64,000 nucleotides of DNA. Origin: Prillingera fragicola (lineage: Eukaryota > Basidiomycota > Tremellomycetes > Trichosporonales > Trichosporonaceae). Positions 1 to 11,774 of this stretch are shown in pieces (the stretch's first letter is position 1; every line of letters starts with the position of its first letter). The stretch is taken from assembly GCA_002335605.1 (NCBI GenBank), contig BEDY01000007.1, positions 620,001 through 684,000 of the forward strand, read 5' to 3'. The notes below the pieces were generated by a model, which ran no database searches, was not told the DNA's origin, and worked only from the letters and a program-made list of their open reading frames with translations. The translations under genes and the position numbers were made by a program.

Positions 1-290
1 CACGCCTGCACTCAATCTACCCTCATTCCAACCTCTCCCGTCACTTCCACTGCATCACCCTTGCCCACGACCCACCTCCCACTCCCCAACGGCAACTCCC
101 CCTTCGGCGCCTTTTGTTCTCCCAACTCTACCCCCGCACCCCTCCGACGCGCCACACGAACCTGCCCGAAATTGATCCTTCAAACCATCCAGCTGCCTAC
201 TGCGGTCTCCTCGGCGTCGCTTTCACCGGCTCGGTCTTCCAGCTCATCCAGTACGCGCGCGGCAAGGCTGCTCTCGCTTCCAAGGAGTAA
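1..290 (+). CDS. 3' end of a membrane protein of unknown function (partial)
   Basis: The frame ending in TAA at 288-290 encodes a C-terminal tail with one strongly hydrophobic stretch (residues AYCGLLGVAFTGSVFQLI) followed by a short basic tail ending KAALASKE. That is the look of a last transmembrane helix. The frame is open back to base 1, but the first ~190 bases are pyrimidine-rich and contain no AG dinucleotide before CAG at about 188-190. The upstream part may therefore be an intron, with the last exon starting near 191. The 5' part lies outside the window and I do not recognise the family from the tail alone. Confidence 0.45.
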   Translation, partial: RLHSIYPHSNLSRHFHCITLAHDPPPTPQRQLPLRRLLFSQLYPRTPPTRHTNLPEIDPSNHPAAYCGLLGVAFTGSVFQLIQYARGKAALASKE

Positions 291-2060
291 ATCAAAGGAG
301 AAACGCGCATGAATGCATAGTCTGGCAAAGGATTGTGAGCAGAGTCAGGCACGGGTGCCAAGGGTGATTGGCGCAGATGTTGCGGTTGTGCAGAGAGAGG
401 CAGAGAGGGTGTCAAGAATGCCTGCTTAGGAGGAGGAGAGTGAAACCGACAAGGAGCAGGAGAGGCAGAGCGTCAGATATCAAGTCAGCAGCATCCACCG
501 GTCCTATCCATGATGGAGCGCGGCCAAGCAACTGGCACCATCCCCGTTCTGGCCGATCCACCTGCCGTCCCCGGATCACGTATCAGTGTGGGTGATGAGC
601 TTGGCATGGGCCATCGTTGCATTAGTGCTACAACATACTATCTACTCCATCTGGAGCGGCGTCGTGGTCATGGTATGGTCACAGCGCGGCAAGCGAGCCG
701 CGGGCGACAGTTCGAGTCAAGAGCTAGCCCGCGGCGCGGGCAAGCTGGCAGAAGGCGAGGAAGGCGCCGACGACCCCGGCGGCGAGAGCATGGATGGCTG
801 TTTTCCTTTAACCCAGAACACTCTTGCGCAATAGTGACAAAAGTGCCGGCCGTCACCCCAGGGCTTGGGGTCGCATTCCTCTGTCATAAGTCAGCTTCTG
901 CCAAACACGAGCATGGCAATGGGCCAGTACGCTGTTACCAGCGCAAGGGTGCTTGGGCTCACCTCCTTTGTTACCCCCGCGCCTGTCGCCGTCGCAGTCC
1001 GGAAGGCGAGGGGGTTTGCGCCACGGGGGGTTGATCCAGTTGGTGAGGTTTAGGCCTCCCTTTACTTTATCGCCGACAGGCGCATGATGTGTGTTTAGTT
1101 GAGAAAGAGGGGTGTAGCGATGGCCGTTAGAGGGGGGCTTAGAGCGTCATGTGTTGTTGTTGAAGAGACGTGCTGTGTTGGTCTGTCTTTGAGGGGGAGA
1201 TGCGTCCAGGGAAGGCGGCTCCTGCGCATACAGGGATGTGATGGAGCCAAAGCGTTGTTGTGCTCGTGTCGCCTGTTGAGCCCTGCAGTATAGGGGTGGT
1301 CGTGGCCGTGGTTAATTGAGAAAACAGTAGATATGAGATGGTCAAAGTCAGTTACCAACTGTTGACGTTTTTGTGTTGATTTCATGAGCAAACAGTTGGA
1401 CAGCTCGTAACCCGACAGCCCCGATTTGGCATAGCCAAGAGACGGCTCGTTCTGCCTGCCTGGCCACCAGTGATCAGTAAAGAGCAAGAACAGAGCTTGG
1501 TGGCGTTGAATGGTTGTAGCCCGGTCGGGGCCGATGTCGAGGTCGATGCCGGCCGACGACCTAGCCCTGGGTCATGGCGTATAGTGGCTGTAGCGCTTGG
1601 ACTTGTTGGGTTTGGCGACTGATTTTAGTGCTTGCATGTTACCCTTCTGTCGTCTGCAAGCACTCGTGAGCAATGCAAGAGCTGCAAGATGTTGTTGACA
1701 GCTTGACACTGTTGTGCACATGCTGGGGGGAGCCGGTGGGCTGGGTGGTGGAGATGCCTGACGTCACTGCAACATCCCGCTCCTGCTGCGATTGTTATCA
1801 CCATGGTCGTGTGCTCTTCTTTGCTGACACTCTGACTATCCACTCACTCTCGCTCACTTTGTGCATATCCAACTGTCCGTGTACACGATGGACATTCCAG
1901 GAGCAGCAAGACGATCAGCATCCTCTTCCACAGACGACGGTAGGTAATCACATCGTGTCACATACCTCGTCAATCTCACCCTCCCATATCTCCCAGCCCA
2001 GCCACCACCACCACCCCTCTTTCCCTTCTCTCTCTCCCGCTCAACCCAACACCTTCGCAA
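291..2060. other. 1.8-kb intergenic stretch
   Basis: No gene could be supported on either strand. One plus-strand frame (595-834, 79 codons) begins with a hydrophobic segment (SLAWAIVALVLQHTIYSIW) and continues into a hydrophilic acidic region; it could be a tiny single-pass protein, but nothing else supports it. The last ~100 bp before 2061 are C/T-rich, as expected for the leader of the CorA-type gene that follows. Confidence 0.4.
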
Positions 2061-4576
2061 ATGCCAACCCCACCCTCAATTCTGCACGAGCTAACCCCCT
2101 CAGGCGCAGAGTCTCCCGGCGGCCACGCCCGCAGCTTTGCCCACGACGAGGCAGGCAGCTATTTCCGGCGAACGTCCCTCGCCATCGCCGCCGCCCGCCG
2201 CTTCACGCTCCACGAGTCTGCCGAAGCAGACATCCAAGAAGACGACGACGACGACGCACCTGTACCCCCGCGCTTCTCCAACGACCCAGCAACATCCCCA
2301 GGAGGCGCGCTACGCTCGGGCGGCGTGAGCTTTCGCGCCCCGTTTCTGGACACGAGCTTTAACCGCAATAATCCGCCGCAGCTCGTCCTCTCGCCTGCGG
2401 CCGAGACGCCCACCGATGGCGATCTGGGCACCGCGCGCTCTTCCGCGTGGGGCGGCACGCCGGCGACGTCCCCGATGGAGCGGCCGGCGGTGCGGTCCAG
2501 CAACTCTGGGCGGTCCAACACGGGTATGTCCGTCAGCAACCCTAGTGGCCGCCCCTACGCTGCGCGCAGGAGGAGTAGTGCCGCGCCGCCAAAGTATCGA
2601 TGGCTGAGCGGCGCCCGTGGGGGGGCGGTCGGTGATGAGCCTGGTGTCGATGTGCGGAGCTCGCGAGATGAGGAGGCGTATGCCCACATGACTGGGTTTG
2701 CCAATGTCACTGTACGTCACGTCGTGGTGGAGAGGGCTGACCCCAGGTGGTCGACTACTCGTCGAACCCGGATGCTGATGATACGAATGTGCGGATCGAC
2801 TTTCCTGGTGCCCGGCTTGCGGCGTGGCTTGATAGCCCAGAGGGCAAGCGGCCGGTCGAGGACGGCAAGCCTGTCGGCGTGCGGTGGAGTGAGTCCGCAT
2901 GCAAGAGGGAGCTGACGGTAGTTCACATTACGGGTCTGAATTGGGAGGTAGTCAAGGCTCTGACCATTCGATACCAGTGAGTCTGCCCTTCTAGCAACGC
3001 TGATGCCAGACTCCACCCACTTGCAGTCGAAGACGCATTGCGCTCCAATCGCTCACCACGCTCCAAGATTGATTTTTACAGGAATCACATGTATCTCCAA
3101 ATTCTGGTACAACACATCCACCAGCCCGACCGCGAAGTCATGGCCAATGCGGCCGAGGGTGTGGGCGACCACCCGTTTGCCCACGGCCACTGGCGCAACA
3201 GCCACGGCGGCAGCCATGGGACAAACAACAGCACCGAGTCTGTCGTGCCCGAGTCACACAAGGGTTGGTGGTGGCAGCGCCGCAAGGGAGAGATCCGCCT
3301 CCCGGACGGTGTGGACGGTGTGTTTGATATTGAGGAGGCGATGCCGAATGGCGACGACGCCCCCGAGTTTGAGGAAAAGGCGACCCATCGGCTGGTGATT
3401 GATCGCATGTCGGCTGCATTCATGGTGCCGATCCGCAAGGGGATCATATCCATCTTTATGATGCGCGACGGCACGCTCATCTCCATTGGCGCGCACGACA
3501 TGCGCGAGGCGATTGAGCCCATCTACGCGCGTCTAGAGGACGAACACTCGTTGCTGCGTCGCTCCGGCGACGTCAGTATGCTAGCCCACGCCCTGCTCGA
3601 CGTTTCGGTCGACTTGGCAGTGGAAATCTCTCAAGCCTTTGAGGCCGAGATTGTCAAGGCCGAATCCAAGGTGCTGGTCCACGCCCAGCTCGAACTCGTG
3701 CGCAACCTGCACGTTGTCGGCGCACAGATCACCCGCTTCAGGCGTCTCCTCATGCCTCTCCTGCACGCTGCGTACGTGATTCGCGACCAGGACACGCAAC
3801 GCGCGCAAGCAGCCGGCGCCCTCACTCTGCCGCGCGGTGAACGCGCGTCTGACGCCTCCATCGCACTTGCCGGCCTGACGTCCATCGTCCCCGGCGTCGG
3901 AACAGGAGCGTCAGCTGTCGGCGGTCGCGGTGGCCAGAACGTCGCCCCTACAGCCGCCTTCACCCCCTCGGTCCCGATCCCGGTGCACGCACCCCCACCG
4001 GCCGGCCAGCCCGTGTCGTCAAGCTGGGGCTCGTCCGGCGAGATGACTGGCTCCGAGGCACCCACCCCGCGCGCCAACACGCCCACGCCCAGCACGACCA
4101 GCACGCGCACCTCGACGCAGACGCCCGCGCCGACGACGGGTTTCTTCTCCCCACTCACGAAAGTGTACATGAACGACGTGATTGATCATCTCGAAATGGT
4201 CGTCTCGGCCACGGACCAATACGTGCTCACGGCCGACCACCTGACCGACTATGTGTTCAACGTGCTGTCCTTCCAGACCAACAACTCTATGGAGCGCCTC
4301 TCGATCGTCACCGTCCTCTTCCTCCCGCTGACGTTTATCGCGTCGTATTTCGGCATGAACTTTGAAGAGTTCCCGGAAATCGTCGGCAGCGTGACCTACT
4401 TTTGGAAAATCGCCGCTCCGTGCACGGTCGCGTTCTTTGTCATTTTCAGCTTCAACTATCTCAAGACAGCCTACGAGACGGTCATGCGCAGGGGGCAGAG
4501 GTGGCAGCAGACCCAGGATATTCGGCAGCGGTCACGGAGGGTGAGTGAGGCTGGTGGGCGGGTGCCCAGGAGATGA
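2061..4576 (+). CDS. CorA-type divalent metal (Mg2+) transporter
   Basis: Spliced model of 804 aa: exons 2061-2711, 2747-2888, 2922-2976 and 3010-4576, with three 33-35 nt introns. The first ~210 residues are disordered, rich in Ser, Pro and Asp. The CorA domain follows (LHPLAVEDAL, then a long helical region), with a Thr/Ser/Pro-rich insertion before the C-terminal pair of transmembrane helices. The family signature GMN is present as GMNFEEF at about residue 731, after a hydrophobic helix containing TFIASYF; a second helix (CTVAFFVIFSFNYL) and a basic tail end the protein. CorA proteins are pentameric Mg2+/divalent channels. The fungal plasma-membrane (ALR) and vacuolar (MNR2) subgroups share this layout, and I cannot tell which applies here. 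Confidence 0.9.
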
Positions 4577-4795
4577 GCCTGAGCGTGAGGAAAGTGAGTT
4601 TGGGAGCGTGCCTGCCTATTCGTGTAGGATCAGTGGGGTTGGCGACATTGCTAGCGTATCCAATGCATTACATATCACAATCCAACGTCGCACGCCTAGA
4701 CGGACGCAAACGAGCTGATGCTGTTGGTTGTCAGCAATGCTTCTTGTATACATAGGCAGCAGCGAGGGTGGGCATCATCTCCTCGCGCGCACAAC

Positions 4796-5841
4796 TCACT
4801 CGGCCTTCTCGACGGGCTTTCCCTTATTCAACTTTGCCTCGAGCTTGTTAAACTCGTCGAGGGCGATCTGCTCCTCCTCGCCGAGGACCTGCTCGACGCT
4901 CTTGACCTCTGGGACATAGTGCATGAGCATGCGTTCGATGCCGTTCTTGAGGGTGACGCTCGAAGACGAGCAGCCGCGGCACGATCCCTTGAGCTTTAGC
5001 ATGACCTGGCCATTGTCCTCGTTGAAACCGCAGTACTCGATGTCGCCGCCGTCCTCCTGGATGGCGGGACGGACGCGGGTCTCGAGCAGCTCCTTGATCA
5101 TGGCGACGATCTCAGAGTCCGTGTCGAGCACGCGCGTGTCCTCTGCGCCTTCGCTGGCGTGGCCGTCCTTGAACAAGGGGGCTCCAGACGAAAAGTGCTC
5201 CATGAGAATGGCAAAGACTTCAGGCTTGAGAATAGACCAGTTGTTCGCCTCGTCCTTGGAGCAAGTCACAAAGTCGGGGCCGAAAAAGACGGAAACGACA
5301 CCATCGACGTTGAGCAGGCGCGTAGCGAGGGGGGAGGGCAGAGCGGAGCGGAGGTCGAGAAACTCCTGCGTCGCGCCGTTGGTCATCACTGGCATGCCCG
5401 GGATGAACTTGAGCGAGGCCTCGTTGGGGGTCGTCTCGGTCTGGATGAACATGGTGCGGGCTGCGGTGTTAGCACCGCGTCAAAATAGTCAGACAGGTGG
5501 GAGGGGAGATCCGGCAAGGGATAATTCCAAGGGCGCCATCGGCGCAGCAATGAGCTGCGTGCATCATCGTGGAACGTTGGAGCACAGTGCACTCCAAGCA
5601 CCAACGTGGCCAGTGTCCTGCCCCTCTCCCTCGGCGAGTACTCACCCTGCTGCCTGCCAAGCGCAAGCCTAGGCATACGGCCGCGTCCCAGGTCGACACC
5701 ACGAGCCATGCCGACTGCCCGTCCACGGGGGATGGCAGCAACAGCGACGCGGGCGCTGGCAGAAAAGGCGCGAGCGGCGGGGCGGGTGGCCGATGCGGTG
5801 CCGAGGATGGTGCGGGATGATGAAGCGATTGCTGAGCGCAT
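4796..5841 (-). CDS. NFU1: NFU1, mitochondrial iron-sulfur cluster scaffold/carrier
   Basis: Two exons: 5646-5841 (65 codons) and 4796-5460, separated by a 185-nt intron; 286 aa. The N terminus is rich in Ser, Arg and Ala, as in a mitochondrial presequence. It is followed by RTMFIQTETTPN and SLKFIPG, the start of the Nfu N-terminal domain. The C-terminal NifU domain carries EDGGDIEYCGF and the CxxC pair C226/C229 (GSCRGCSSS) that binds a 4Fe-4S cluster at the dimer interface. NFU1 passes 4Fe-4S clusters to targets such as lipoyl synthase, which is also encoded in this window (55126-56469). The start was chosen at the first Met of the presequence-like stretch. Confidence 0.93.
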
Positions 5842-6370
5842 GTTTGTGTGTGGTTTGTCGATGGGTAAAGGCAAGTGGGAGAAGTAGAAGTAGAAGGTAG
5901 TCACTTTTGTAAGCACAGCGAGTGGCGAGTTCGAGTTCGAGGAGTTAGTCGGACCAATCGGCCGGAGGCTAATTCAAGTTTTGCCACTGGGTCAGTCTGC
6001 AGGCAAACCGCAACCTCTACTGCCATTGTCTTGTCATGCATGCTCTCAGTCTTCTCACACGGCATGCAGGCAGCATGCCCCAGCACTGTGGCAATGCAAC
6101 ATTGTCCCAAACGATGCAGACACCGCACATACGAGCCACCAAAGTAAACCAAGCCAGGGTCGTTTGCCACTGTGAAATCTTGAAATGCCAATGGGGTGGT
6201 ATCCCCGCGTTCATAATCTATGTCTAGGCCGTCCTGGGCCATGTATACATACAGTAACGGCGTCGTAGAGCCTGCACGTCTGTCCGTCACAGCTCCTCTA
6301 GCTCTGGCAAGAGCTCCATGCTGCCGATAGGGCTCATTGCTCGTCCATCTCCCACTCTGCCCCCACAGTC
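5842..6370. other. Intergenic stretch
   Basis: This is the upstream region of NFU1 and the downstream region of the small basic-protein gene. I see no coding signal, RNA gene or repeat in it. Confidence 0.4.
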
Positions 6371-6807
6371 CTACTCCCAGGCGTTCTTGGCACGCGCACG
6401 CTTGGCCTACTCGGTCAGCCTCTCCCTAGCTCAATCCACAACAGCAAACTGACCTTCTTGTCCTCTCCCTGCCTGACCCGGACCTGCAACCTCTCCAACC
6501 GTTCGATGGCCTTCTCCTTGCCAGCGGCACTAGCCTTCTTCTTCTTGGAGCTCTGGCTCCTCAAAGCGGACTTTTTCTTGGACGTCTCGACTTTTCCACC
6601 CGGCGTAATCATGGTAGCAGGCAGACGCTTGTTCTTTGCCAGCTTGGTCGCCGACACTGAAGTGTCCTGTCCCGGGTGGGCCTGGGTCGTTGCCTTGCGC
6701 TGGGCCACGGCGGCGATTTGGTCCTGCACGGCCAGAGCGGATTCGGATTTGATGGCTACATGTCAGCTTGCGTGCTCTTCGTGGCTGCTCGCGCACTTAC
6801 AAGGCAT
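6371..6807 (-). CDS. Small lysine-rich protein of unknown function
   Basis: Three exons: 6801-6807 (7 nt, ATGCCTT), 6454-6755 and 6371-6406, giving 114 aa. The splice sites are canonical and both joins keep the frame. The protein starts MPSIKSESALAVQDQI, has Lys/Ser-rich clusters (SKKKSALRSQSSKKKKAS), then a probable short helix (KEKAIERLERLQVRVRQ), and ends KRARAKNAWE. Charge and composition suggest a nuclear or nucleolar protein, possibly a ribosome-biogenesis accessory of the Alb1 type, but no diagnostic motif was recognised. The first exon contributes only two codons and one base. Confidence 0.7.
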
Positions 6808-7010
6808 GGTTTGGGAATGTTCTTGTTGATGGTAACGTTGTAAACACTCGTCTTTGGCCAAAATCAAGAAGGGCAATGACATCGGACACACGGACATGTA
6901 TTCAATCTCCGTGTTCAGTTGAGCCGACTCTTTCCACTCTTTGCCCGTCGTCATGACTGAATCCTAGTCTCACTCTCTCTCACCCCGCTCCTTCTCGTCA
7001 CAGGACTCAG

Positions 7011-7987
7011 ATGCTCACAAGGGCACGACCACTAAGGGCCCTTGTTGGCCCACCACTCCTCCGCACAGCCCTCGCAACAAGGCAACACTCGTCAGCAGCA
7101 ACAGCCTCAGCACCAAAACCGGATCCACCGACAAATGCCCATCACCCGGTTGTCGGACACCCACCGCCGGCAGGCTCAGCGGCCAGCATGCCTAGTGCGC
7201 GTGAGGCTGGGATCAGGATGCGCGAGGTGTTGAGGAACGTCGCCCAAGTGAGTGCTCCCCTGGTTAATCTACAGCGTTATCCTCCTCATCCTTGCCGACA
7301 TGCGTCCGCCCTCCACCTCGTCTTCATCGCTAACAACTCCAGCCAGTGGTGGTAGCAGTAACAAAAACGACCTGCAAAGACGGCGAATCAGCCTACCACG
7401 GCGCGACGCTCACCTCCTTTGCCTCGCTAACCCTCGAGCCCCACCCGCTGGTCGCCTTCTCCCTCCGCCTCCCTTCTCGCATGGCCGATTTCCTGCGCGG
7501 CCCCCACGTCACCCCGAGCCCGTTAATGGACAATCTGTGCCACCCGAGTCCGAGCTCGTCCGCCGTCTCCCCCACCCAGCCCTCCATCCCGCGCGCCCCA
7601 AAGCTGTTGACAGTAAGCCTGCTAGCGCCGCCCAACGCCGCCGTAGCCGACGCACTCGCCAAGCCGCGCGTGGACCAGAAACCAATCTTCGAAACGGCCG
7701 GGACGTGGGACAAGAGCGTCGACCCGCCCGCGCTCGCTGCTGCGGTCGGATATCTGCGGTGCGAGGTCGTGCACTCTGTGCCCCTGCGGGATGTCTGCGA
7801 TTTGTGTGCCGTGTGTGGGCCTGAGGGGAGTGAGGTCGGCAAGCTCGAGGGGGAGAGTGGGAGCGAGCTGTTTATCTGCCGCGTGGTCGATGCGAGGGGA
7901 GAGGAGGGGAGGGGGAGTTTGGTGCATTATCAGAGAGAGTACAAGAATGTGGGCGGAGAGGAGGGCGGCGGAAGAGGGAGGATGTAG
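7011..7987 (+). CDS. Flavin reductase-like FMN-binding domain protein, probably mitochondrial
   Basis: Two exons, 7011-7247 and 7343-7987 (95-nt intron), 293 aa. The N terminus (MLTRARPLRALVGPPLLRTA) looks like a mitochondrial targeting sequence. The second exon opens with PVVVAVTKT and continues GATLTSFASLTLEPHPLVAF and SLRLPSRMADFL. These are the characteristic strand and loop motifs of the flavin reductase-like split-barrel family that binds FMN and reduces flavins with NAD(P)H. The C-terminal part of the barrel (YLRCEVV, ELFICRVVDA, VHYQREY) is recognisable. It has an insertion and a Gly/Arg-rich tail. The physiological substrate is unknown. Confidence 0.85.
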
Positions 7988-8371
7988 CGAGCGACACGGG
8001 GTTAGCGAGGAGGATATTACTGATGAAGAGACTGCATTACTAGCGACATGAACACATTGCACTGCTGCTGCTGCTGCTGGGTGGGTGGTGAAGGCAGCGA
8101 TGAAGGAGACGGTGGCTCGGTCAGACACCTAGAAATTGTGGCCGAAGACCTCCACCCAACGCCACACCTTGATGTCCACGCTCATGGACTATTTGGCTCA
8201 GCAAAGTCCACCCTCAACCAGACGTCCTCCCTCTCCACTGTCGCGCACGCTGTGCAGCGTGCGTGAGCTCACAGGAGGCAATAGCCGAATCATACATGCA
8301 CAGCGTCCAGACGCCGCTCTATACCCTACTCCTTGCTCTGCGCGGGGTCGCGCTCTACATTCACCCTCTGC
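7988..8371. other. Intergenic stretch with CTG microsatellite
   Basis: Convergent 3' flanks of the flavin-reductase-like gene (+) and DAD1 (-). It contains a short (CTG)n run around 8058-8077 and no coding signal that I can support. Confidence 0.5.
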
Positions 8372-9196
8372 TCAACCCAGGAAGCTGAATGAGAAGAGAT
8401 GCAGCGCGATCGAGGCAACTGCAAAGTCGGCGAATGCGCTGAGGCGTCAGTCTTGTCTTCAATGCGTGATGCGTTTGCAGGATGCGCAGAGCTGCACGCT
8501 AGCAGACAGTCGACGCGTCGAAGCGTCGCCGTGCCCGACAATCCAGCTCTGCTCCGCAGCCCTGCAAACACTATCACCCACGGCCGACTCACCGCTCCTG
8601 GGACACCTCCTTGAACTCGCCGTCACGTCCAGGCGTGACCTGCATCCGGAGGCCGGCGAGAAGGCAGAACTGGCCAACGGTAGATCCAAAGCTGCGGCGT
8701 TAGCTAGTGTCACTCCAAGATGACCAGGAGCGCGCTGGGAGAGGCGAGGTGGGAGAGGTGGTAATGGGCAGTGATGGACGGTGCGTCGGTGGACGCGTTG
8801 ACACTGTCGCCGATCTTCGGTCGATCGTCCGGAGCCACGACGAGAGCGCAAGCGGCACGTCAGGTTGGTCTTGACCAAGCACCATCCCCAGGCGGCTCCA
8901 CTCGCAATGATCCGCGACGACGCGCGACGCACGCCTCATCACCACCAACCCCTTGCCTCGAGCACAGCCAACGCGACTGCGAAGGACGCGGCGCGCAGTA
9001 CTCACCCGCCAGCAAAAGCATTGTAAGGGTGACTAGTGACGAGCAAGCGGTATGCAAACTGTGCGACACCAGAGACAATGAAAAATGCCAAAAAGCTGTC
9101 AATGAGCTTGACGCGGGCTGGGGTCGTGATCCTGTAGTTGTGTACGAGGGTCTTGAAGGACGACGAGAGCTGCTGCTGAGTTGGCTCTGCCGACAT
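8372..9196 (-). CDS. OST2: DAD1/OST2, oligosaccharyltransferase subunit
   Basis: Three exons: 9006-9196, 8593-8691 and 8372-8438, 118 aa, the usual size for DAD1/Ost2. Sequence landmarks are LIDSFLAFFIVSGVAQFAYR (first membrane helix), HPYNAFAGGFGSTVGQFCL, GLRMQV, GEFKEVSQER and the terminal AFADFAVASIALHLFSFSFL followed by Gly and stop. DAD1 is a small integral ER-membrane subunit of the complex that transfers N-glycans to nascent proteins. Upstream in-frame Met codons exist (9268), but MSAEPTQQQL at 9196 fits the family N terminus and has an A-rich context. Divergent from COA3 over a 313-bp shared promoter. Confidence 0.93.
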
Positions 9197-9509
9197 GGTG
9201 GTTGTTTTGGATGGGGGTTGAAGGGAAAGAGAGTGATTTGGTTGGGATATGCCGGGGTGTGTTGACAAGTGTCCTTGGTGTGTGTGCTGAGAGTGCGATG
9301 CGAGTGAGAGAACAACAAGAAGAGTAGGATGTCAACTACATGTCGTGTCGCGTCACAAGGGTTGTCGCTTGAAACACCACCCAGGCTGACCACGTGACTA
9401 TGTGGGGTACGTGAATAAATACCTCACCATCACTGATCATCCTGAGATTTCCGATGAGCATCCTCCCTCCTCTTTCTCATCACTTTGTTCATTCCCACAA
9501 CAACAGACA
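9197..9509. promoter_or_regulatory. Divergent promoter DAD1/COA3 with a CACGTGAC element
   Basis: The 313 bp between the two start codons must hold both promoters. CACGTGAC at 9391-9398 matches the core bound by fungal bHLH factors of the Cbf1 type. The match is by sequence only. Confidence 0.3.
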
Positions 9510-10438
9510 ATGAGTCGCGTCCCTCCTCCTCCTCCCCCGACCAGGGCACAGGTCAACAACTCTTACCACCCAGGTGGTGTCGTATGTATTCCCCCTCAGA
9601 CAGCACGAGCTGACAGCCAGCACAAGTCGGCATCCCTCCGCCGCGCGCGCCGGGCCTACGTGACCCCCAACTTGATTACTGGTGGCGCCATCGTCGCATT
9701 CATCATTGGTGTTTATGCCTACTCGATCTCGGCAGTCAAGCAGGACGACTTTGTGAGTGCTGCCTCTGCTGGGCGTTATGGAGAATGGGGAGAGGGCGAG
9801 GACAATGGGATATGTGCCCTGAACGTTCTGAGTGGCGAGCTGCGCGTGTTCGGCCTGCGCTGCAGCTAGGGGCTGCTTGGCTGAACATTGGAAGAGCCCA
9901 GCCAGAGAGAATGGCCATCGTCTCTTTGGGCTAGCATACGGCATCGAATCCTCTGAATTGTCTCTCGCCCCGTCTGCCGAGGCACTTGGATAACACGTTC
10001 CACCCATCCTGCCGACGAACACATGTTCTGCCCCCCTCTCCTCCCAGGCAATCTCAGTGATAAACCCCACTGACACCCCAGTCCGACGTCGTGGACCTCC
10101 TCCCGCCAGAGGCCGAACGTGCCCTCATCCGCTCCATCGAGGACGAGATGCGGGACCGCGAGGCCGGCATTCTCCCCGGCGGCCCGGTCCCCCCGATGCG
10201 TTCGAGCAACGACCAGATCCTGCGCGAGGCTGCCGACGCAGTCGACTCGGTCTCCATCCCCCCGGCCGGCGTCATGTCCTACTTGCCCCGCAGGCTGAAT
10301 GAGGTCGAGTGGATTCGCCGCCGTGGATGGGTCGAGGAGAACAAGGGCAATGTCATCGTTTGGGGTGCGCCGAACGTGGACAACATTGGCAGGATGAAGG
10401 ATACTGCTGCGGGTGTGCAGGGTAAGCGTGCTGTCTGA
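9510..10438 (+). CDS. COA3: COA3, cytochrome c oxidase assembly factor 3
   Basis: Three exons: 9510-9581, 9621-9752 and 10082-10438, with introns of 39 and 329 nt; 186 aa. The core SLRRARRAYVTPNLITGG, the single membrane helix AIVAFIIGVYAYSI and AVKQDDFSDV just after it are the conserved signature of COA3 (human CCDC56). COA3 is an inner-mitochondrial-membrane protein that regulates COX1 translation and early complex IV assembly. The C-terminal ~110 residues (ending KRAV) are longer than in metazoan COA3, as is common in fungi. The unusually long second intron falls exactly inside the DDF/SDV motif. Confidence 0.9.
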
Positions 10439-10752
10439 TCTGTGGAGGACGAGGCGAAAGATAAGTTGGTAATGGAGGAGGGGGAGACATCATTCTAGGC
10501 ATCACGCTGCAGGGATCTGTATTGCGTACAATGGCATGACACTGCTCTACACAGACTCGTGGGGGCCGAGAGACGTTGCTGCAGGTGTTAGTTTGGCGCT
10601 TGGAAAGTCTGGCTAGGAGACACGAGCATGGAGTGGCGGGCACGCCTGCTGCCACTGCCCATTCCGCCAGACTGGAAACTCACCTGACCACTCTTCTACC
10701 TCGTTAAACCGACCGCAAAAGCTCATTCGTGCACTTGCACACCCTCACTCGT
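10439..10752. other. Intergenic stretch
   Basis: Convergent 3' flanks of COA3 and CHMP1; nothing further seen. Confidence 0.4.
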
Positions 10753-11774
10753 CTAGACAGCAGGCCGGAGCGCCCTCAGCCTCTCGGCAAGCCGTCCGTC
10801 CTCCTCCATGGGCGCCTCGCGCTCTGGCGCGGCTGGCGTAGCAATCTGCTCCGTGGGCACCTTGCCCTCCTCGAGGCCGTGCTGGATTTCGAGACCCGCC
10901 TCGTCGGCCACCTGGTTGATGAGGCTGTCGACCTGGTCCTGCGGGGTGGTGAGGGCTGTCGTATCGCTCATTGTCGACTCCATGTAGGATGTTTGGACGT
11001 CGAGGTCGTTGAATTGCGATTCAAACTTGTCCATCACCATTGATATCTGCGTGCGTTAGCCTGGCGTCTTCATTCAGGCTGGGAGAGCTCGTTACCCACC
11101 CTCTCGAGGTTCATGCTCTCCATCGCCTTGTCCATTCCCTTGACGACGCTGCCCATGCTGTTTGTCACTGTCCGCATCGTCACTGCCGTTTCAACACGGG
11201 AGGCCACGGCGTCAATACGCGAGGCGAGACGAAGCAAGTTCAAGCCCTCGGTCTTCTTGCGAATGGCATTCTGGGCGTAGATCCGTGCGCCGTCGGTGTT
11301 GCCCTTCTGGAGCGCCTGTGGGTGTTAGTTATGCTCGACAGCTAGCCAAGGCGGGCGGGTAGATTCCAGCTGGAGCGCCGCAGGAATGCCGTGCTGGCGT
11401 CTATATAAACCAGACTCAGTGTGTCCTTTCGACTGAGCGAGACCATGCAGTCCAAGAACCTCTGGATTGCAAGAGCACAGCATGCCGCAGCGGGCGAGCG
11501 ACCGACCACAACACCGCCAACGCCCTCTGAGAACCCCGCCCATCTCAAACGACCGAGCGCAGACTCACAGCCTTGAGCTTGTTCTTCTCTGCAGTCTCGT
11601 CCTTGGCCGCCTTCTTTGCCTGCCTGTTGAGGGACTTTGCGGTAAACTGCTGTCAGCACTTGGCGCACACGAGAGCTGTACCTTGAGCTGGAAGAGCGCC
11701 TCTGTTGTTGTCAGTTGCATCCTGTACAACGGCAGCAAAGGCATGCGCGGGTGCTCACTCTCGAGGTTACTCAT
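10753..11774 (-). CDS. DID2: CHMP1/DID2, ESCRT-III regulator
   Basis: Five exons: 11759-11774 (16 nt), 11682-11701 (20 nt), 11569-11646, 11100-11315 and 10753-11046; 207 aa. It begins MSNLEKALFQLKFTAKSLN and continues [32 protein letters not shown] and [20 protein letters not shown], the CHMP1/Did2 pattern. The C terminus ends LAERLRALR plus three residues, the MIT-interacting motif that recruits Vps4. Did2 acts late in ESCRT-III filament remodelling at endosomes. The acceptor of exon 3 could be three bases earlier (adds one Gln); the chosen one aligns better with LKFTSK of yeast Did2. Confidence 0.92.

Noticed and set aside
595..834. Possible 79-aa single-pass membrane protein
   Set aside because: Only a hydrophobic start supports it; no promoter element, splice signal or recognisable family, so it was left as a note in the intergenic entry.
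1095..1487. 130-codon open frame on the minus strand in the first intergenic gap
   Set aside because: Composition is irregular, there are no splice or family signals, and it overlaps other frames of similar length, as expected in GC-rich DNA.
5461..5645. C/D-box snoRNA inside the NFU1 intron
   Set aside because: A GATGATG and a CTGA are present, but the box C is imperfect and no terminal stem was found.
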